From Nocardiopsis alborubida (GTDB taxonomy: Bacteria; Actinomycetota; Actinomycetes; Streptosporangiales; Streptosporangiaceae): 64,000 bases of DNA. Location of the stretch: assembly GCF_012396365.1 (NCBI RefSeq), contig NZ_JAAXPG010000013.1, forward strand, positions 124,001-188,000, in the 5' to 3' direction. Positions 32,540 to 40,740 of this stretch are shown here, piece after piece; position 1 is the stretch's first letter; each line of letters begins with the position of its first letter. The notes below the pieces were generated by a model, which did no database searches, was not told the origin of the DNA, and saw only the letters and a program-made list of their open reading frames with translations. Both the position numbers and the translations under genes were made by a program.

Positions 32540-32870
32540 GGTCAGATCTGTGCAGTGCCCTGGTCCAAGCTGTGCTGCTGTTGGCCGTCACCGCGGTCGT
32601 AGTGCCCTGCTCGACCATGAACGGACTCGCCCTGCGCCACGGTGGATCCGAGTGGAGGGCGGTCTCGTTCCCGCTGTCGATGGGCGGTTGGTGGTGGGGC
32701 GTGTCCATGATGCTACTGAGCGACGGCCGCGAGGGAGACACCTTGCCCTGGGCCTTGCTGATCACCAGTTCGGGCGCTTTCCTGGCAGCCCATCTCGATC
32801 ACCGATTCCACCATGTGATCGAGGACTCTCCACGCTTGGCCTAGCTTTGCGCTGGTCGGTGCCCAGAAGT
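32540..32870 (+). pseudogene. Decayed second copy of the DUF2637 gene
   Basis: The frame reads LALRHGGSEWRAVSFPLSM, then MMLLSDGREGDTLPWALLIT, clearly parallel to LALRHGEPEWRAALFPLSV and the following segment of the intact copy at 27209. Divergence is strong, the N-terminal part is eroded, a frame change occurs after LAAHLDH, and the segment matching HAWPSFALIGA now contains a TAG stop (TGGCCTAGCTTTGCGCTGGT). It marks an older AICE-type insertion or a duplication across the 27.2-32.9 kb segment. Confidence 0.75.
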
Positions 32871-33032
32871 CGCTCTGTGCGAATCCCACGCGGTGATCAG
32901 GTGCGTACGCAGTGCCGGTGCACCGCGTACGCACTCCGGAAACGAGGTGAGGCCTACGATTGAGGACCAGACTTCTCTTTTGCAGAGCAGGAGGGACGCA
33001 TCCTCCCGAAGCACAGCGGGATGCCTGCTACG

Positions 33033-33638
33033 TCAGTACCCGGAGTATCCGCTCCGCAGGCCGTACCACTGCTGGAGCCAGCCCTGCATCATGTCGATCT
33101 GCTTACTGTTCGACTCGTGAATGGTGCGGCACAGGCCGAGCAGTTCCGGATGTTCGGCGCGGTCGAGGCAGCGGTCGGAATCAGTGACCGCCCCCTTGTG
33201 GTGGCTGGTCATCGATCGCATGAACTGGATCTCGTACTCGTCCCCCGACCAGTGTTCGAGATTCCGTGCCGACAGCCGGTCATAGGAACTTAGCTGCGGC
33301 TCGTGGTCGCGGCCGTACCAGTCCTGCAGCCATCCCTGCATCGTCTCGATCTGAGTGGACTGGGAATCGATGATCGTCTGGCACAGATCCGTCAACTCCT
33401 CGTGGATCGCCTTCTCCAGGCATGTCTGCGCCATCATCACACCCAAGGCGTGGTGGTCGATCATGTCCTTCATGAAGTCGACCTCGAAACGGGCCACCTC
33501 CTGTTCGGCTGCCGGTTCATCGGCGAACGCGGGCGGTGCCATGGTGAGACCACCACCGAGCAGGGCCCCTGTCACCAACACCGTGGATGCGGCCGCGGTC
33601 GACGCTCGGTGTCGAAATTGTCTACCCAGGATGCTCAT
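33033..33638 (-). CDS. DUF305 protein with two four-helix repeats, exported
   Basis: 201 residues with a Sec-type signal peptide (cleavage after APPAFA). Two tandem DUF305 units follow: FMKDMIDHHALGVMMAQTCL and FMRSMTSHHKGAVTDSDRCL, each with the His-His metal-binding helix and each ending in a MQGWLQ.WYG helix. DUF305 proteins are ferritin-like and commonly encoded with copper resistance genes; metal binding through the HH/Met motifs is expected. ATG at 33638 was chosen for its position just ahead of the signal peptide; the frame is open further upstream without resemblance. Confidence 0.87.
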   Translation of the reverse strand: MSILGRQFRHRASTAAASTVLVTGALLGGGLTMAPPAFADEPAAEQEVARFEVDFMKDMIDHHALGVMMAQTCLEKAIHEELTDLCQTIIDSQSTQIETMQGWLQDWYGRDHEPQLSSYDRLSARNLEHWSGDEYEIQFMRSMTSHHKGAVTDSDRCLDRAEHPELLGLCRTIHESNSKQIDMMQGWLQQWYGLRSGYSGY

Positions 33639-34200
33639 GGACGTGTCCTTCCTTGTCAGCTCAGAGAGACGAGCAGATCTTTGCAGGCTTGTTCGCGGTT
33701 CGGTGGGCATCGGCGCAGCCCGTGCAGGCGAAGTACTCTTCGATGCACCCGATGCGGCGTCTTCCCATCCACTTCTTCCAGGCTCGCTGAGGGGATTCCC
33801 CCTCTTTCGCTCTCTGTGCTTGTTTAGTAACTATGGGTAATAGTACTTGGTCGGTGGCTCATTCCCCGCTGATCCGGCGCGCCAAACTCAGTGATCTAGG
33901 AAGAGGTGCTGCACGTGGTGGAGGCTTATTGCGGTACTGATGCGGCAGGCATGCTCCTCGTTGGGGGAGCATGGCCACAACCGGGCCTTGCTCGCCGTTG
34001 CTACCGGCAACGCCCGTGTGCGCCGCTTCTATGAACACCAGGGCTGGGTCGACGAAGGCGCGTTCGTGCCTTGCGAAAGCCATGCCGGGTAGATCTCGTC
34101 CCGCACTACCGGTACGTCAGGCGCTTGGCCGGTCGTCGTCGACGGCGGTGACACCTACAACGGGCCCGTCTTCCAGGAGGGTTGTACCGTTGAGGGCAAC
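33639..34200. other. Intergenic region with a GNAT remnant
   Basis: Contains the promoter side of the DUF305 gene, including a short AT-rich inverted repeat ACTAT-GGGTA-ATAGT (33830-33844), and the broken acetyltransferase listed at 33925-34158. No intact gene. Confidence 0.4.
33925..34158 (+). pseudogene. C-terminal remnant of a GNAT acetyltransferase, frameshifted
   Basis: One frame gives GEHGHNRALLAVATGNARVR then RFYEHQGWVDEGAFV, the motif B/C-terminal end of a GNAT, and meets a stop at 34090-34092. In another frame the expected end continues (VDLVPHYRYVRRLAG), showing a one- or two-base frameshift. The acetyl-CoA-binding half is missing. Confidence 0.65.
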
Positions 34201-34551
34201 GTGATCGCGTGGGGAAGCGCGCAGATCTACCAGGGTGTGCAGAACCAAGCGGAAATCGCACCAGGGCACGAGAACCCCGCCCGCGCGGTGGCTAGGATTC
34301 TGGACCGTCTCCCCTCGGCCGATCTCGGGGAGACTGAGAACGAGGATGCGCGGCATGCGGCTGCCGAGATCCTGGAAGAGGCGACCCAGCCGGAGCCGGA
34401 CCAGGGCAGGACCCGACGCGCATGGTTGCTTCTGCGCGGTCTTCTCTCCCCGCTTGCCCGAGGTGCGGAGTCGGGTTCGCAGGCCGCAGCGCACGACTGG
34501 GCCCGGACAGCGATAGAGCAGATCTCCGGCATGCCGCAGATTGGCGGTTGA
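34201..34551 (+). CDS. Hypothetical protein, possibly 5'-truncated
   Basis: Not recognised. The frame from GTG 34201 (GAGGG five bases upstream) encodes 116 residues: AWGSAQIYQGVQNQAEIAPG, then ARAVARILDRLPSADL and an amphipathic C-terminal half rich in Ala, Glu and Arg (AAEILEEATQPEPDQGRTRR, WLLLRGLLSPLARG). Sense-looking sequence continues upstream in the same frame (GDTYNGPVFQEGCTVEGN) but has no start before the stop at 34090, so the 5' end may have been lost at the junction with the GNAT remnant. No membrane span or signal peptide. Confidence 0.45.
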   Translation: MIAWGSAQIYQGVQNQAEIAPGHENPARAVARILDRLPSADLGETENEDARHAAAEILEEATQPEPDQGRTRRAWLLLRGLLSPLARGAESGSQAAAHDWARTAIEQISGMPQIGG

Positions 34552-34660
34552 GGCAACAGGCCTCACGCGGACGCCGTCTGCGCATCCCACCGGCGCAGCG
34601 TGCGTGACTCCCGCCGCGAGCGTTGCTCACATGGCGCGCCATTCCGGCGGGAGTTCCACC

Positions 34661-35755
34661 TCACCTCTGGGCGGTCACGGTCAGGTCGTCCTCCAAGGCG
34701 GTCGCGATCTCGGCGGCACGGGAATGGTCGTCCAGCCGACGCGTCAGGTAGGCGCATGCGTGGCCGTGTTTGATCGACCACCAGGCAGCCGAGCCGCCGA
34801 TCCCACCCTTGGCGATCTTTCCGTTGTCGCGGAGCAGGCCCAGTGTCCAGGTCAGCTCGGTCCCGAAGACCTCATCACGCCCTGTGGCCTGGGCTGAGAT
34901 GTACTCACGGTGCAGTTCGGCCCCCAGTAGTGCGCGCAACGGACCGTCCGCGTCGGTCAGAAGGGAGAAGAACTCCGCTACCGAAGTCGCGGTCGCGTGC
35001 AGGTTCACACCGGCGAAGGCCGTCTGCCGCCAGGCCGACGAGTTGGTCCTGCGCACGTCCAAGGCTCCAGTGGGGACGCGCAACCACGGTGCCGCCGGGA
35101 GTCGTTCGGGCCAGTCGGGGAAGGCGTACTCCAGGTCGGCGACGCGGTCCAGTTCGCCTGTCGGCACCCCGAACCAGGCGTCCAGCCCCAGAGCCGGACG
35201 CACCACCTCGTTGAACACCTCTGCCAGCGAGGCTCCGGCGCCCGCCCGCAGAACGCCGTCGATCAGGTGGCCGTAGGTGAGCGCGTGTTCCCCCAGCGAC
35301 GTCCCGGGGGCGTACTCCGGGGCGGCCTGTGCCAAGCTCTGGCGTAGCCCGACGTCGTCCAACAGGTCCAGTTCGGCGGCCACTGCGGGGAAGCGGGGCT
35401 GGCCCGCCTGGTGGGTGAGCACGTGGCGCAGCGTGGTGTGCTCCTTGCCGCGCACCCCGTACTCCCGCCAGTAGCCGCCGATGGGCTCGTCCAGACCGAG
35501 TTCGCCGTCGCGGACGGCCACCAGGGCCGCTAGCGCGGCGAACGGCTTGGACACCGAGTAGGGCTGGACCAGCGTGTCTTCGCGCCAGGGTCGGCGCCGA
35601 TCGGCGCCGACCCATCCTCCGCTCAGACGGACGACTTCGTCGCCGCCGCGCCAGACCGACAGGCCCGCGCCCGTCTCGCGTTCTTCGTCGATCAGTCGCT
35701 GGAAGACCTGGCGCACCGTGTCGAACCCGTCCGCGACGAATCCCTCGATCCTCAT
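34661..35755 (-). CDS. Serine hydrolase, beta-lactamase/esterase family (class C fold)
   Basis: 364 residues, cytoplasmic by absence of a signal peptide. The SxxK motif is in VQPYSVSKPFAALAAL, the second motif region is ALTYGHLIDGVLR (YGH in place of YxN), and a GGxG-type turn GGIGGSAAWW near the C terminus replaces KTG. This is the EstB/LpqF-like beta-lactamase-related group (Pfam Beta-lactamase), which includes esterases and D-aminopeptidases. ATG 35755 has GAGGGAAG upstream. A CsoR-type inverted repeat sits at 35785-35805 in its promoter, so it may be copper-responsive, which is unexpected for the family. Confidence 0.85.
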   Translation of the reverse strand: MRIEGFVADGFDTVRQVFQRLIDEERETGAGLSVWRGGDEVVRLSGGWVGADRRRPWREDTLVQPYSVSKPFAALAALVAVRDGELGLDEPIGGYWREYGVRGKEHTTLRHVLTHQAGQPRFPAVAAELDLLDDVGLRQSLAQAAPEYAPGTSLGEHALTYGHLIDGVLRAGAGASLAEVFNEVVRPALGLDAWFGVPTGELDRVADLEYAFPDWPERLPAAPWLRVPTGALDVRRTNSSAWRQTAFAGVNLHATATSVAEFFSLLTDADGPLRALLGAELHREYISAQATGRDEVFGTELTWTLGLLRDNGKIAKGGIGGSAAWWSIKHGHACAYLTRRLDDHSRAAEIATALEDDLTVTAQR

Positions 35756-35784
35756 CACTTCCCTCTCTCCCGATCGTCTTGCGA

Positions 35785-35805
35785 ATATACGCCCTAGGGG
35801 TATTT
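35785..35805 (-). promoter_or_regulatory. CsoR-type operator A
   Basis: ATATACGCCCTAGGGGTATT: A/T-rich ends around a C-tract/G-tract palindrome, the layout of CsoR-family (copper) operators. It lies 30 bases upstream of the serine hydrolase start. Closely related sites are at 39384 and 40617. Confidence 0.65.
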
Positions 35806-35877
35806 GGAACAAGCGATATGGGGGAAACGAGACGTCCGGGACCGTTCCCTACTTGTTGGTGAACGGGGACGGCCGTG

Positions 35878-35907
35878 AGGCCGGGGGTGGTCGAACGCCC
35901 CCGGCCT
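35878..35907. terminator. Hairpin terminator after the MFS gene
   Basis: Ten-base arms AGGCCGGGGG / CCCCCGGCCT with a ten-base loop, just past the MFS stop on the minus strand and ahead of the serine hydrolase promoter. Confidence 0.65.
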
Positions 35908-35913
35908 TGTTCG

Positions 35914-37239
35914 TCACCTCGTCTGAGCAGCAGGAGAACCTGTGGGCGGGAACGTGTTCGTGATTCCACCGGACCTGCCGATCATGGTCAGAATCACTGC
36001 GCCCACCGCACCGAGCGCGGCCAAGGCGAGCCAGGGAGCGATCGCGGCGATCGGTGCGTCGAGTCCCAGGGCGGCGCCGATCGCGAGGTTGCCCAGAGTG
36101 ATGGCGATGCCCGAGACGGTGTTGTACAAGCCGTAGTGGGTAGCGACCAGTCGATCTCCGGACAGCCGTACCACGGTATCCATCTCGAAGGGGTAGACGA
36201 GTGCGCTGCCGAGCCCGAGGAGGCTCGCTGTGAGAAGGGCGGGCGCCACGACGAGGGCCGCTGTGAGTGAGGGCGCATCCGCCACATCCTGCAGTGTGTC
36301 GGCGAGTGGTGGCATGGCCAGGATGGGCAGGAACGCCACTGCCATGACCGTCAGACCGCGTGGCAGCGCCTGCGCGGCGTCCCAGCGGCGTTTGGCCCAG
36401 TCGGTGAGGCGGACCTGCCCGGCGATGGCCACCAGCGCCGAGACCGCGAACAGGGCGGCCACCGCGATGTTGCCGCTGTCCACGCCGAACCCCGCGGCCT
36501 CGACGGCATCCTGTACGGTGAGCGGGAGCGCCAGGTAGACCTGGAAGTTCAGGACGTAGGAGCCGGCCATCGCGACGGTGAAGACGACGAATCCGCGGTT
36601 GGTCATCACGGTGCGCCAGTCACCCAGTACGCCGGTGACACCGGCCCTCTGTCCGGACACCGGCGCACGTCGGGCGGGCAGCGCACGGGCCTGGAGCACG
36701 GTCAGGGCCAGGAAGAGCCCGGCGGCGACGCTCGCCACGACCGTGAAGTCAACGGCGATGAGGGCCATGCCGATGAGCGGGCCGATGAGGATGCCGGTCT
36801 GGTAGAAGACGTTGAACAGGGCAAAGGCCTCCACGCGCTGTTCTCCCGCGTCGGCGGCGAGGTAGGCGCGCACCGCTGGATTGAACAGCGCACCGGCGAA
36901 TCCGGTCGCGGCCGAGGCGAGCAGCAGTACCGGGAGAGAGTCGGCGAAACCGAGCGCCGCGAAACCCACGGTGCGCAGGGTGCAGCCGGCCAGGATCGCG
37001 GGCTTGTAGCCGAGCCGATCGGCGATGCTCCCGCCGATGAGGAACATGCCCTGCTGGGTGAGGTTGCGCATCCCCAGGACGAGTCCGACCGACCAGGCCG
37101 CCATGCCCACGCTGTCGGAGAGGTGGAAGGCGAGGTAGGGCATGAGCATGTAGAAGCCGGTGTTGATGGTCAACTGGTTGACCATCAACAGCTTCACGCT
37201 GCGGTCGAATCCCCGTAGGCGCTGCCAGGTTCGGATCAT
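35914..37239 (-). CDS. MFS transporter (multidrug/metabolite exporter type)
   Basis: 441 residues, twelve predicted transmembrane helices. The motif-A loop [17 protein letters not shown] after helix 2 and the helix-5-like [18 protein letters not shown] identify a major facilitator of the MdtH/drug:H+ antiporter group. Its ATG overlaps the stop of the cysteine-synthase-like gene (ATGA), so the two are made together. The pairing suggests export of the enzyme's product, or of cysteine or a cysteine-derived chelator. Confidence 0.88.
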   Translation of the reverse strand: MIRTWQRLRGFDRSVKLLMVNQLTINTGFYMLMPYLAFHLSDSVGMAAWSVGLVLGMRNLTQQGMFLIGGSIADRLGYKPAILAGCTLRTVGFAALGFADSLPVLLLASAATGFAGALFNPAVRAYLAADAGEQRVEAFALFNVFYQTGILIGPLIGMALIAVDFTVVASVAAGLFLALTVLQARALPARRAPVSGQRAGVTGVLGDWRTVMTNRGFVVFTVAMAGSYVLNFQVYLALPLTVQDAVEAAGFGVDSGNIAVAALFAVSALVAIAGQVRLTDWAKRRWDAAQALPRGLTVMAVAFLPILAMPPLADTLQDVADAPSLTAALVVAPALLTASLLGLGSALVYPFEMDTVVRLSGDRLVATHYGLYNTVSGIAITLGNLAIGAALGLDAPIAAIAPWLALAALGAVGAVILTMIGRSGGITNTFPPTGSPAAQTR

Positions 37240-38390
37240 CGCCGGACCTCCTTGGTGCTCGTGGAGGTGACGGACATGTCCTCGCGCGGGTCGTTGACGC
37301 GGGTGCAGCGCGTCCAGCGGATCACGACACGTTCACCGGACTCGGCGATCTCGTCAGGTTCGTCGAGGAGGGGCTGACCCAGGAGACCATGCTCGGAGCA
37401 GTACTCGTCATTGAAGACGGTGTCGAAGTAACGCTGGGGGCCATCAGGGAAGACCGCGATGATGCGCTCGGTCACCGGGCGGGTACGTGAGAGCCAGCGG
37501 GCCACCGTGGCCACCGCTCCGACGCTCCAACCGCCGGTCGCGTAGTGGGAGGAGGCGAGCGTGCGGCTGGTCCGCACGGCCTGGGCCGCATCGACCCAGT
37601 GCACTTCGTTGAAAGCCCCGTAGTCGACGTTGCGTGGATGGATGCTGCTGCCCAGACCGCGCATGATACGCGGCAGGGCAGGCTGACCGAAGATGGTGGA
37701 GCCGATGGTGTCGACACCCACGACGTACAGGTGTGGGAAGAATTCGCGCAGAGTGCGTGAGATGCCTGCGGAGTGACCTCCGGTGCCGACCGCAACCACG
37801 AGTGTGTCGATCCGTCCCATATGGGCGATCAGCTCGTGGGCGAGTGGGGCGTAGGCCGCTACGTTGTCCGGGTTGTTGTACTGGTCGGGACAGTAGGCGG
37901 TGGGATCATCGGCGAGTATCTCGCCGATCCTGTCCCGTCGAGCCTGCTGCCAGCCCCCGGTGGGGTGCGGCTCGGTGACGGTGTGCACGACGGCGCCGTA
38001 TGCGGTGAGCAATCGTGCCATCAACGGCTCCATCCCCGGATCGGTCACCAGTTTCACGGGGTGGCCGTAGGTGATGCCGGCGAGGGCGAGCCCGAGCCCC
38101 AGAGTGCCGCTGGTGGATTCGACAATGGTGGCACCGGGTGCGAGCTCTCCCCGCTCGTGAGCCCGCTCGACCATGTACAACGCGGTCCGGTCTTTGATGC
38201 CTCCCGGATTGTGACCTTCGAGTTTGGCCCAGAACCCCTGCAGTGGTCCGCAGAAGGGCTCACCGATCCAGAGCAGGGGAGTGTTCCCCACCATGCCGGC
38301 GGGGGTGTGCTGCGGCATGGTGGGCGGGATGGTCAGCAGCCGTCCAGGACTGGTTCCGGACATGGCTCCGCTAAGGGTGTTGGTCTGCAT
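37236..38390 (-). CDS. PLP-dependent cysteine synthase/cystathionine beta-synthase family enzyme
   Basis: 384 residues, fold type II PLP enzyme. The catalytic lysine is in [16 protein letters not shown], the Ser/Thr-Gly loop that holds the substrate carboxylate is [16 protein letters not shown], and the phosphate loop is [11 protein letters not shown]. Family members make cysteine, 2,3-diaminopropionate (SbnA-like) or release H2S (mycobacterial Cds1-like). A C-terminal extension of about 60 residues beyond standard CysK has two Cys and a Thr-rich end. ATG 38390 was selected from the family N terminus; the upstream in-frame start at 38426 lies inside an inverted repeat. Operon with an MFS exporter. 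Confidence 0.87.
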   Translation of the reverse strand: MQTNTLSGAMSGTSPGRLLTIPPTMPQHTPAGMVGNTPLLWIGEPFCGPLQGFWAKLEGHNPGGIKDRTALYMVERAHERGELAPGATIVESTSGTLGLGLALAGITYGHPVKLVTDPGMEPLMARLLTAYGAVVHTVTEPHPTGGWQQARRDRIGEILADDPTAYCPDQYNNPDNVAAYAPLAHELIAHMGRIDTLVVAVGTGGHSAGISRTLREFFPHLYVVGVDTIGSTIFGQPALPRIMRGLGSSIHPRNVDYGAFNEVHWVDAAQAVRTSRTLASSHYATGGWSVGAVATVARWLSRTRPVTERIIAVFPDGPQRYFDTVFNDEYCSEHGLLGQPLLDEPDEIAESGERVVIRWTRCTRVNDPREDMSVTSTSTKEVRR

Positions 38391-38408
38391 GGGTCTCTCT
38401 CGACTCAC

Positions 38409-38427
38409 CGTGTCCTTTCGGGACACG
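38409..38427 (-). promoter_or_regulatory. Inverted repeat CGTGTCC-N5-GGACACG
   Basis: Seven-base arms with a five-base centre, about 20 bases ahead of the cysteine-synthase-like gene start. It may be an operator or an RNA hairpin in the leader. Confidence 0.4.
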
Positions 38428-38552
38428 TCGACTATCGCGCCGCGCCTTTTTGGGGCAGCGCGTCAGGGCCGTGCGGAGGTGGATTCCCGTGCACGGTGGA
38501 AGGATGGCCCCGTGGTGGCTAGCGATTCACACCGCGACGGGAGAGAGACCTT

Positions 38553-38981
38553 CTAGATACGCCACACGCACAGAACGAGCAGGAGCGGGGCCGCGTTGCG
38601 CCGCCGGGAGCGCCGTTCGCGTGCCGCGGGTCGGAGGTACACCGGAAGGCGGGCAGCCCATGGCGGGGCGAGGAGCACAAGGCCAACGGCGAGCAGTAGG
38701 AACAGTGCCGCTGCCGCCGAACCGCGCGGATCGGCGCTCGCGTCTACTGCCCCGGCGCATTCGTGTGCCCCGACAGCCGAGTGCACGTGGGGTGATGTGA
38801 CGGCGGGGTCGGAGTCCGACTGCTGCTGGGTCGTCACCGCAGTCACGATCGGGGCACCGGAGGCAGCCTCGGACGCTTCCGCCACGTGCCCGGAGGAACA
38901 CAGTACGTGGAACAGGACGGCGAAGGTCAGCAGCAGGGCCGCGAGACCGTGCCGCTTCGGTGACGCCGTCGTTACGTACAC
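38553..38981 (-). CDS. DUF6153-like small membrane protein
   Basis: 142 residues. An N-terminal hydrophobic helix (LAALLLTFAVLFHVLCSSGH), a Ser/Ala/His-containing extracytoplasmic linker with HVHSAVGAHECAGA, a second helix (AAALFLLLAVGLVLLAPPWA) and a C terminus ending LLLVLCVWRI. The short Leu-rich ending with a final Arg-aliphatic pair is shared with the proteins at 40741 and 59841. Function unknown; such proteins cluster with copper genes. GTG at 38981 was chosen because a -10-like TAGGAT ends seven bases before it, implying a leaderless mRNA. Confidence 0.6.
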   Translation of the reverse strand: MYVTTASPKRHGLAALLLTFAVLFHVLCSSGHVAEASEAASGAPIVTAVTTQQQSDSDPAVTSPHVHSAVGAHECAGAVDASADPRGSAAAALFLLLAVGLVLLAPPWAARLPVYLRPAARERRSRRRNAAPLLLVLCVWRI

Positions 38982-39194
38982 GGCATGAATCCTACACAAG
39001 GTGACGAAGCTGTTTCCTTATGTAGCAATCGGTGTTCTTGTGAAGTGCATCACGGATCACTGAATGCGCGTTGACCCGATCCGGGTGGCGGGGCGCCGTT
39101 GGGGTCGTCGCTTTTTCGCTTCGGTCGAGCCGCCCAGTAACCAACCCAAAAGCCAGACGTCCACGGCGGTCCCACTCCAGAGCGGACAGGCGGT

Positions 39195-39377
39195 TCACTG
39201 TCTAGGTGTGCGTCTGACTTCCTCTGCGGGGCAGTGGGTGGCGAGCGTGATGCGCAGGCTCAGGCACAGGACCAGCACCTGTTGTAGTAGCACCAGTTCT
39301 GCCGAACCCAGGCCGCATGCGGTGGAGCACGTTCGGTTTGGCCGGTCCCGGACCAGTTCCTTCACGAGTGAGATCAT
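39195..39377 (-). CDS. Small Cys-containing protein under a CsoR-type operator
   Basis: 60 residues, not recognised: MISLVKELVRDRPNRTCSTA, then CGLGSAELVLLQQVLVLCLS and a tail containing ATHCPAEE. One hydrophobic helix, four cysteines, basic ends. The ATG (39377-39375) is seven bases after a -10-like TAATAT that is itself part of the CsoR-type site at 39384-39405, so a leaderless, metal-regulated transcript is predicted. This placement is the main reason to believe the frame. Confidence 0.45.
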   Translation of the reverse strand: MISLVKELVRDRPNRTCSTACGLGSAELVLLQQVLVLCLSLRITLATHCPAEEVRRTPRQ

Positions 39378-39383
39378 GGCTGG

Positions 39384-39405
39384 ATATTACCCCCTACGGG
39401 TATAT
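39384..39405. promoter_or_regulatory. CsoR-type operator B
   Basis: TATTACCCCCTACGGGTATA within A/T-rich flanks, a G/C-tract palindrome matching operators A and C. It overlaps the -10 of the small gene at 39195-39377. Confidence 0.7.
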
Positions 39406-39836
39406 GAGCGATTCTGTGAGATGTAGATCCAGGGATTCTCGTGCCAGTGCCCGAGTACACTCCGGAATCCTCCATGCCTGTGCCTGCCTGTCCCGGTGTC
39501 TGAACGGCCACTCCTGTGCGGTGAGGACCACACCTGCTTTGGGGATCAACTCACCGCCTCGGAGGCGGTTCTGGTGGGAGGGTGACACTCCTTCCACGCC
39601 CGAACGAACGTTTCTGTCCAGGGTTTGTCGAACCAGGAGATCGAGTCGCCTCCTGAGGACTGGTGACGTTCTTTTTGCTGATGGGAGGTCACTACGGGGT
39701 TTGGTGCGGATCTGGCGGCTCTGGCCGATTCTGCATTCCCCCCGGGGGTTTGCCCGCGCCATCCGTCGGTTAGGGGGAGATCGGACCGGAGTCGGAGTCC
39801 CGGCTCCCGACATCCATGATGCCGAGGGGGAGCGCC
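39406..39836. other. Stretch without a convincing gene
   Basis: About 430 bases ahead of the copper-storage-like gene. Open frames on both strands (for example 39394-39813 minus) have no family resemblance and skewed composition. It may include the leader of the gene at 39837. GAGGGGGAG at 39825-39833 is that gene's ribosome binding site. Confidence 0.45.
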
Positions 39837-40241
39837 ATGAGTGTGGCGAGTCAGATGCTGGAGACCTATCCCAAGGACTTGGGCGGGGTGGACCGCGAGA
39901 AGCTACTGGCCTGTATCGAGGTCTGCTTTGAGTGCGCCCAGGCGTGTACCGCGTGCGCGGACGCCTGCCTGAGCGAGGACGGGGTGGCCAACCTCGTCAA
40001 GTGCGTGCGCACCAACCTCGACTGCGCCGACCAGTGCGAGACGACCGGACGGGTGCTCTCGCGCCACACCGGCTACGACGCCAACCTGACCCGCGCGATC
40101 CTGGAGGCCTGCGAGCAGGCCTGCAAGACCTGCGCCGACGAGTGCGACCAACACGCCTCCATGCACGGCCACTGCCGGGTGTGCGCGGAGGCGTGCCGAC
40201 GCTGCGAGCAGGCGTGCCGCGAGCTGATCGACTCCCTGTGA
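39837..40241 (+). CDS. Cys-rich four-helix-bundle copper storage-like protein (Csp/DUF326)
   Basis: 134 residues with 18 cysteines arranged mainly as CxxxC and CxxC along helices (LLACIEVCFECAQACTACAD, then EACEQACKTCADECDQH and HCRVCAEACRRCEQAC). No signal peptide, so it resembles cytosolic Csp3-type proteins, which bind many Cu(I) ions inside a four-helix bundle and store or buffer copper. ATG 39837 has GAGGGGGAG upstream. The gene stands between two CsoR-type operators, consistent with copper induction, although neither is directly at its start. A hairpin terminator follows. Confidence 0.87.
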   Translation: MSVASQMLETYPKDLGGVDREKLLACIEVCFECAQACTACADACLSEDGVANLVKCVRTNLDCADQCETTGRVLSRHTGYDANLTRAILEACEQACKTCADECDQHASMHGHCRVCAEACRRCEQACRELIDSL

Positions 40242-40261
40242 TCTGAGGAGTCCTGAGAAAT

Positions 40262-40303
40262 CGCGCCAGTGCTTCAGGTCGTGAGGCCCGGGGCACTGGC
40301 GCG
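40262..40303. terminator. Long-loop hairpin between convergent copper genes
   Basis: Eleven-base arms (CGCGCCAGTGC and complement) with a 20-base loop, between the Csp-like gene and the convergent YHS gene. Confidence 0.6.
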
Positions 40304-40319
40304 GACAGACGGGCGGTCG

Positions 40320-40553
40320 TCACCCGGCGTACTGCTCTGGCGAGGCGTCCCACAGAGTCCCACAGGAGTCACAGCATAGGTAGTAGAGCTGGCCGCCGTA
40401 CTCCCGGACGAGGCCGTCCTCCTCGGCCTCGGTCTTGACGACCATGGTGCCGCGCATGACGGGGCACTCCGCGACCTCGGACGAGTCGAGAGCGGTGTGA
40501 TCGGTGGTCGGTCCGTGGCTGTGTTCGTGGTGTGGCTTCTCGGAGGGTTCCAT
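40320..40553 (-). CDS. YHS-domain small metal-binding protein
   Basis: 77 residues. A His-rich N terminus (MEPSEKPHHEHSHGPTTDH) precedes a YHS-type domain: CPVMRGTMVVKTEA, then REYGGQLYYLCCDSCGTLWD. The Cys-Pro and CC-x-x-C positions are the usual metal-binding residues of YHS/TRASH-like domains found with copper ATPases and heavy-metal genes. ATG at 40553-40551 has GGAAG upstream. It is divergent from the DUF6153-like gene at 40741 with the CsoR-type operator C between them. Confidence 0.8.
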   Translation of the reverse strand: MEPSEKPHHEHSHGPTTDHTALDSSEVAECPVMRGTMVVKTEAEEDGLVREYGGQLYYLCCDSCGTLWDASPEQYAG

Positions 40554-40616
40554 GCTTGTCTTCCTTCGCGAAATTGGTTGTGAATACGTCGCCGGACGCG
40601 CGTGCCCGATCTTGGT

Positions 40617-40639
40617 TATATACCCGTAGGGGGTATATT
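40617..40639. promoter_or_regulatory. CsoR-type operator C (divergent promoter)
   Basis: TATATACCCGTAGGGGGTAT with further A/T on both sides. It lies between the YHS gene (minus) and the DUF6153-like gene (plus), and contains TATA-like elements usable by both promoters. Confidence 0.72.
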
Positions 40640-40740
40640 GGGAGCGACTGTAGGCCTCTTGGAGGAGTAACGCAAGGGGTGAATCCTCGTTGCCGTCGTA
40701 GTGCGTGCGGTTGCTTGACTGTTTGGGTAATCTCGCATCC

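Noticed and set aside
39394-39813. 139-codon minus-strand frame before the copper-storage-like gene
   Set aside because: Begins with an ATG inside the neighbouring leader, no motif, composition of a random high-GC frame, and it overlaps CsoR-type operator B.
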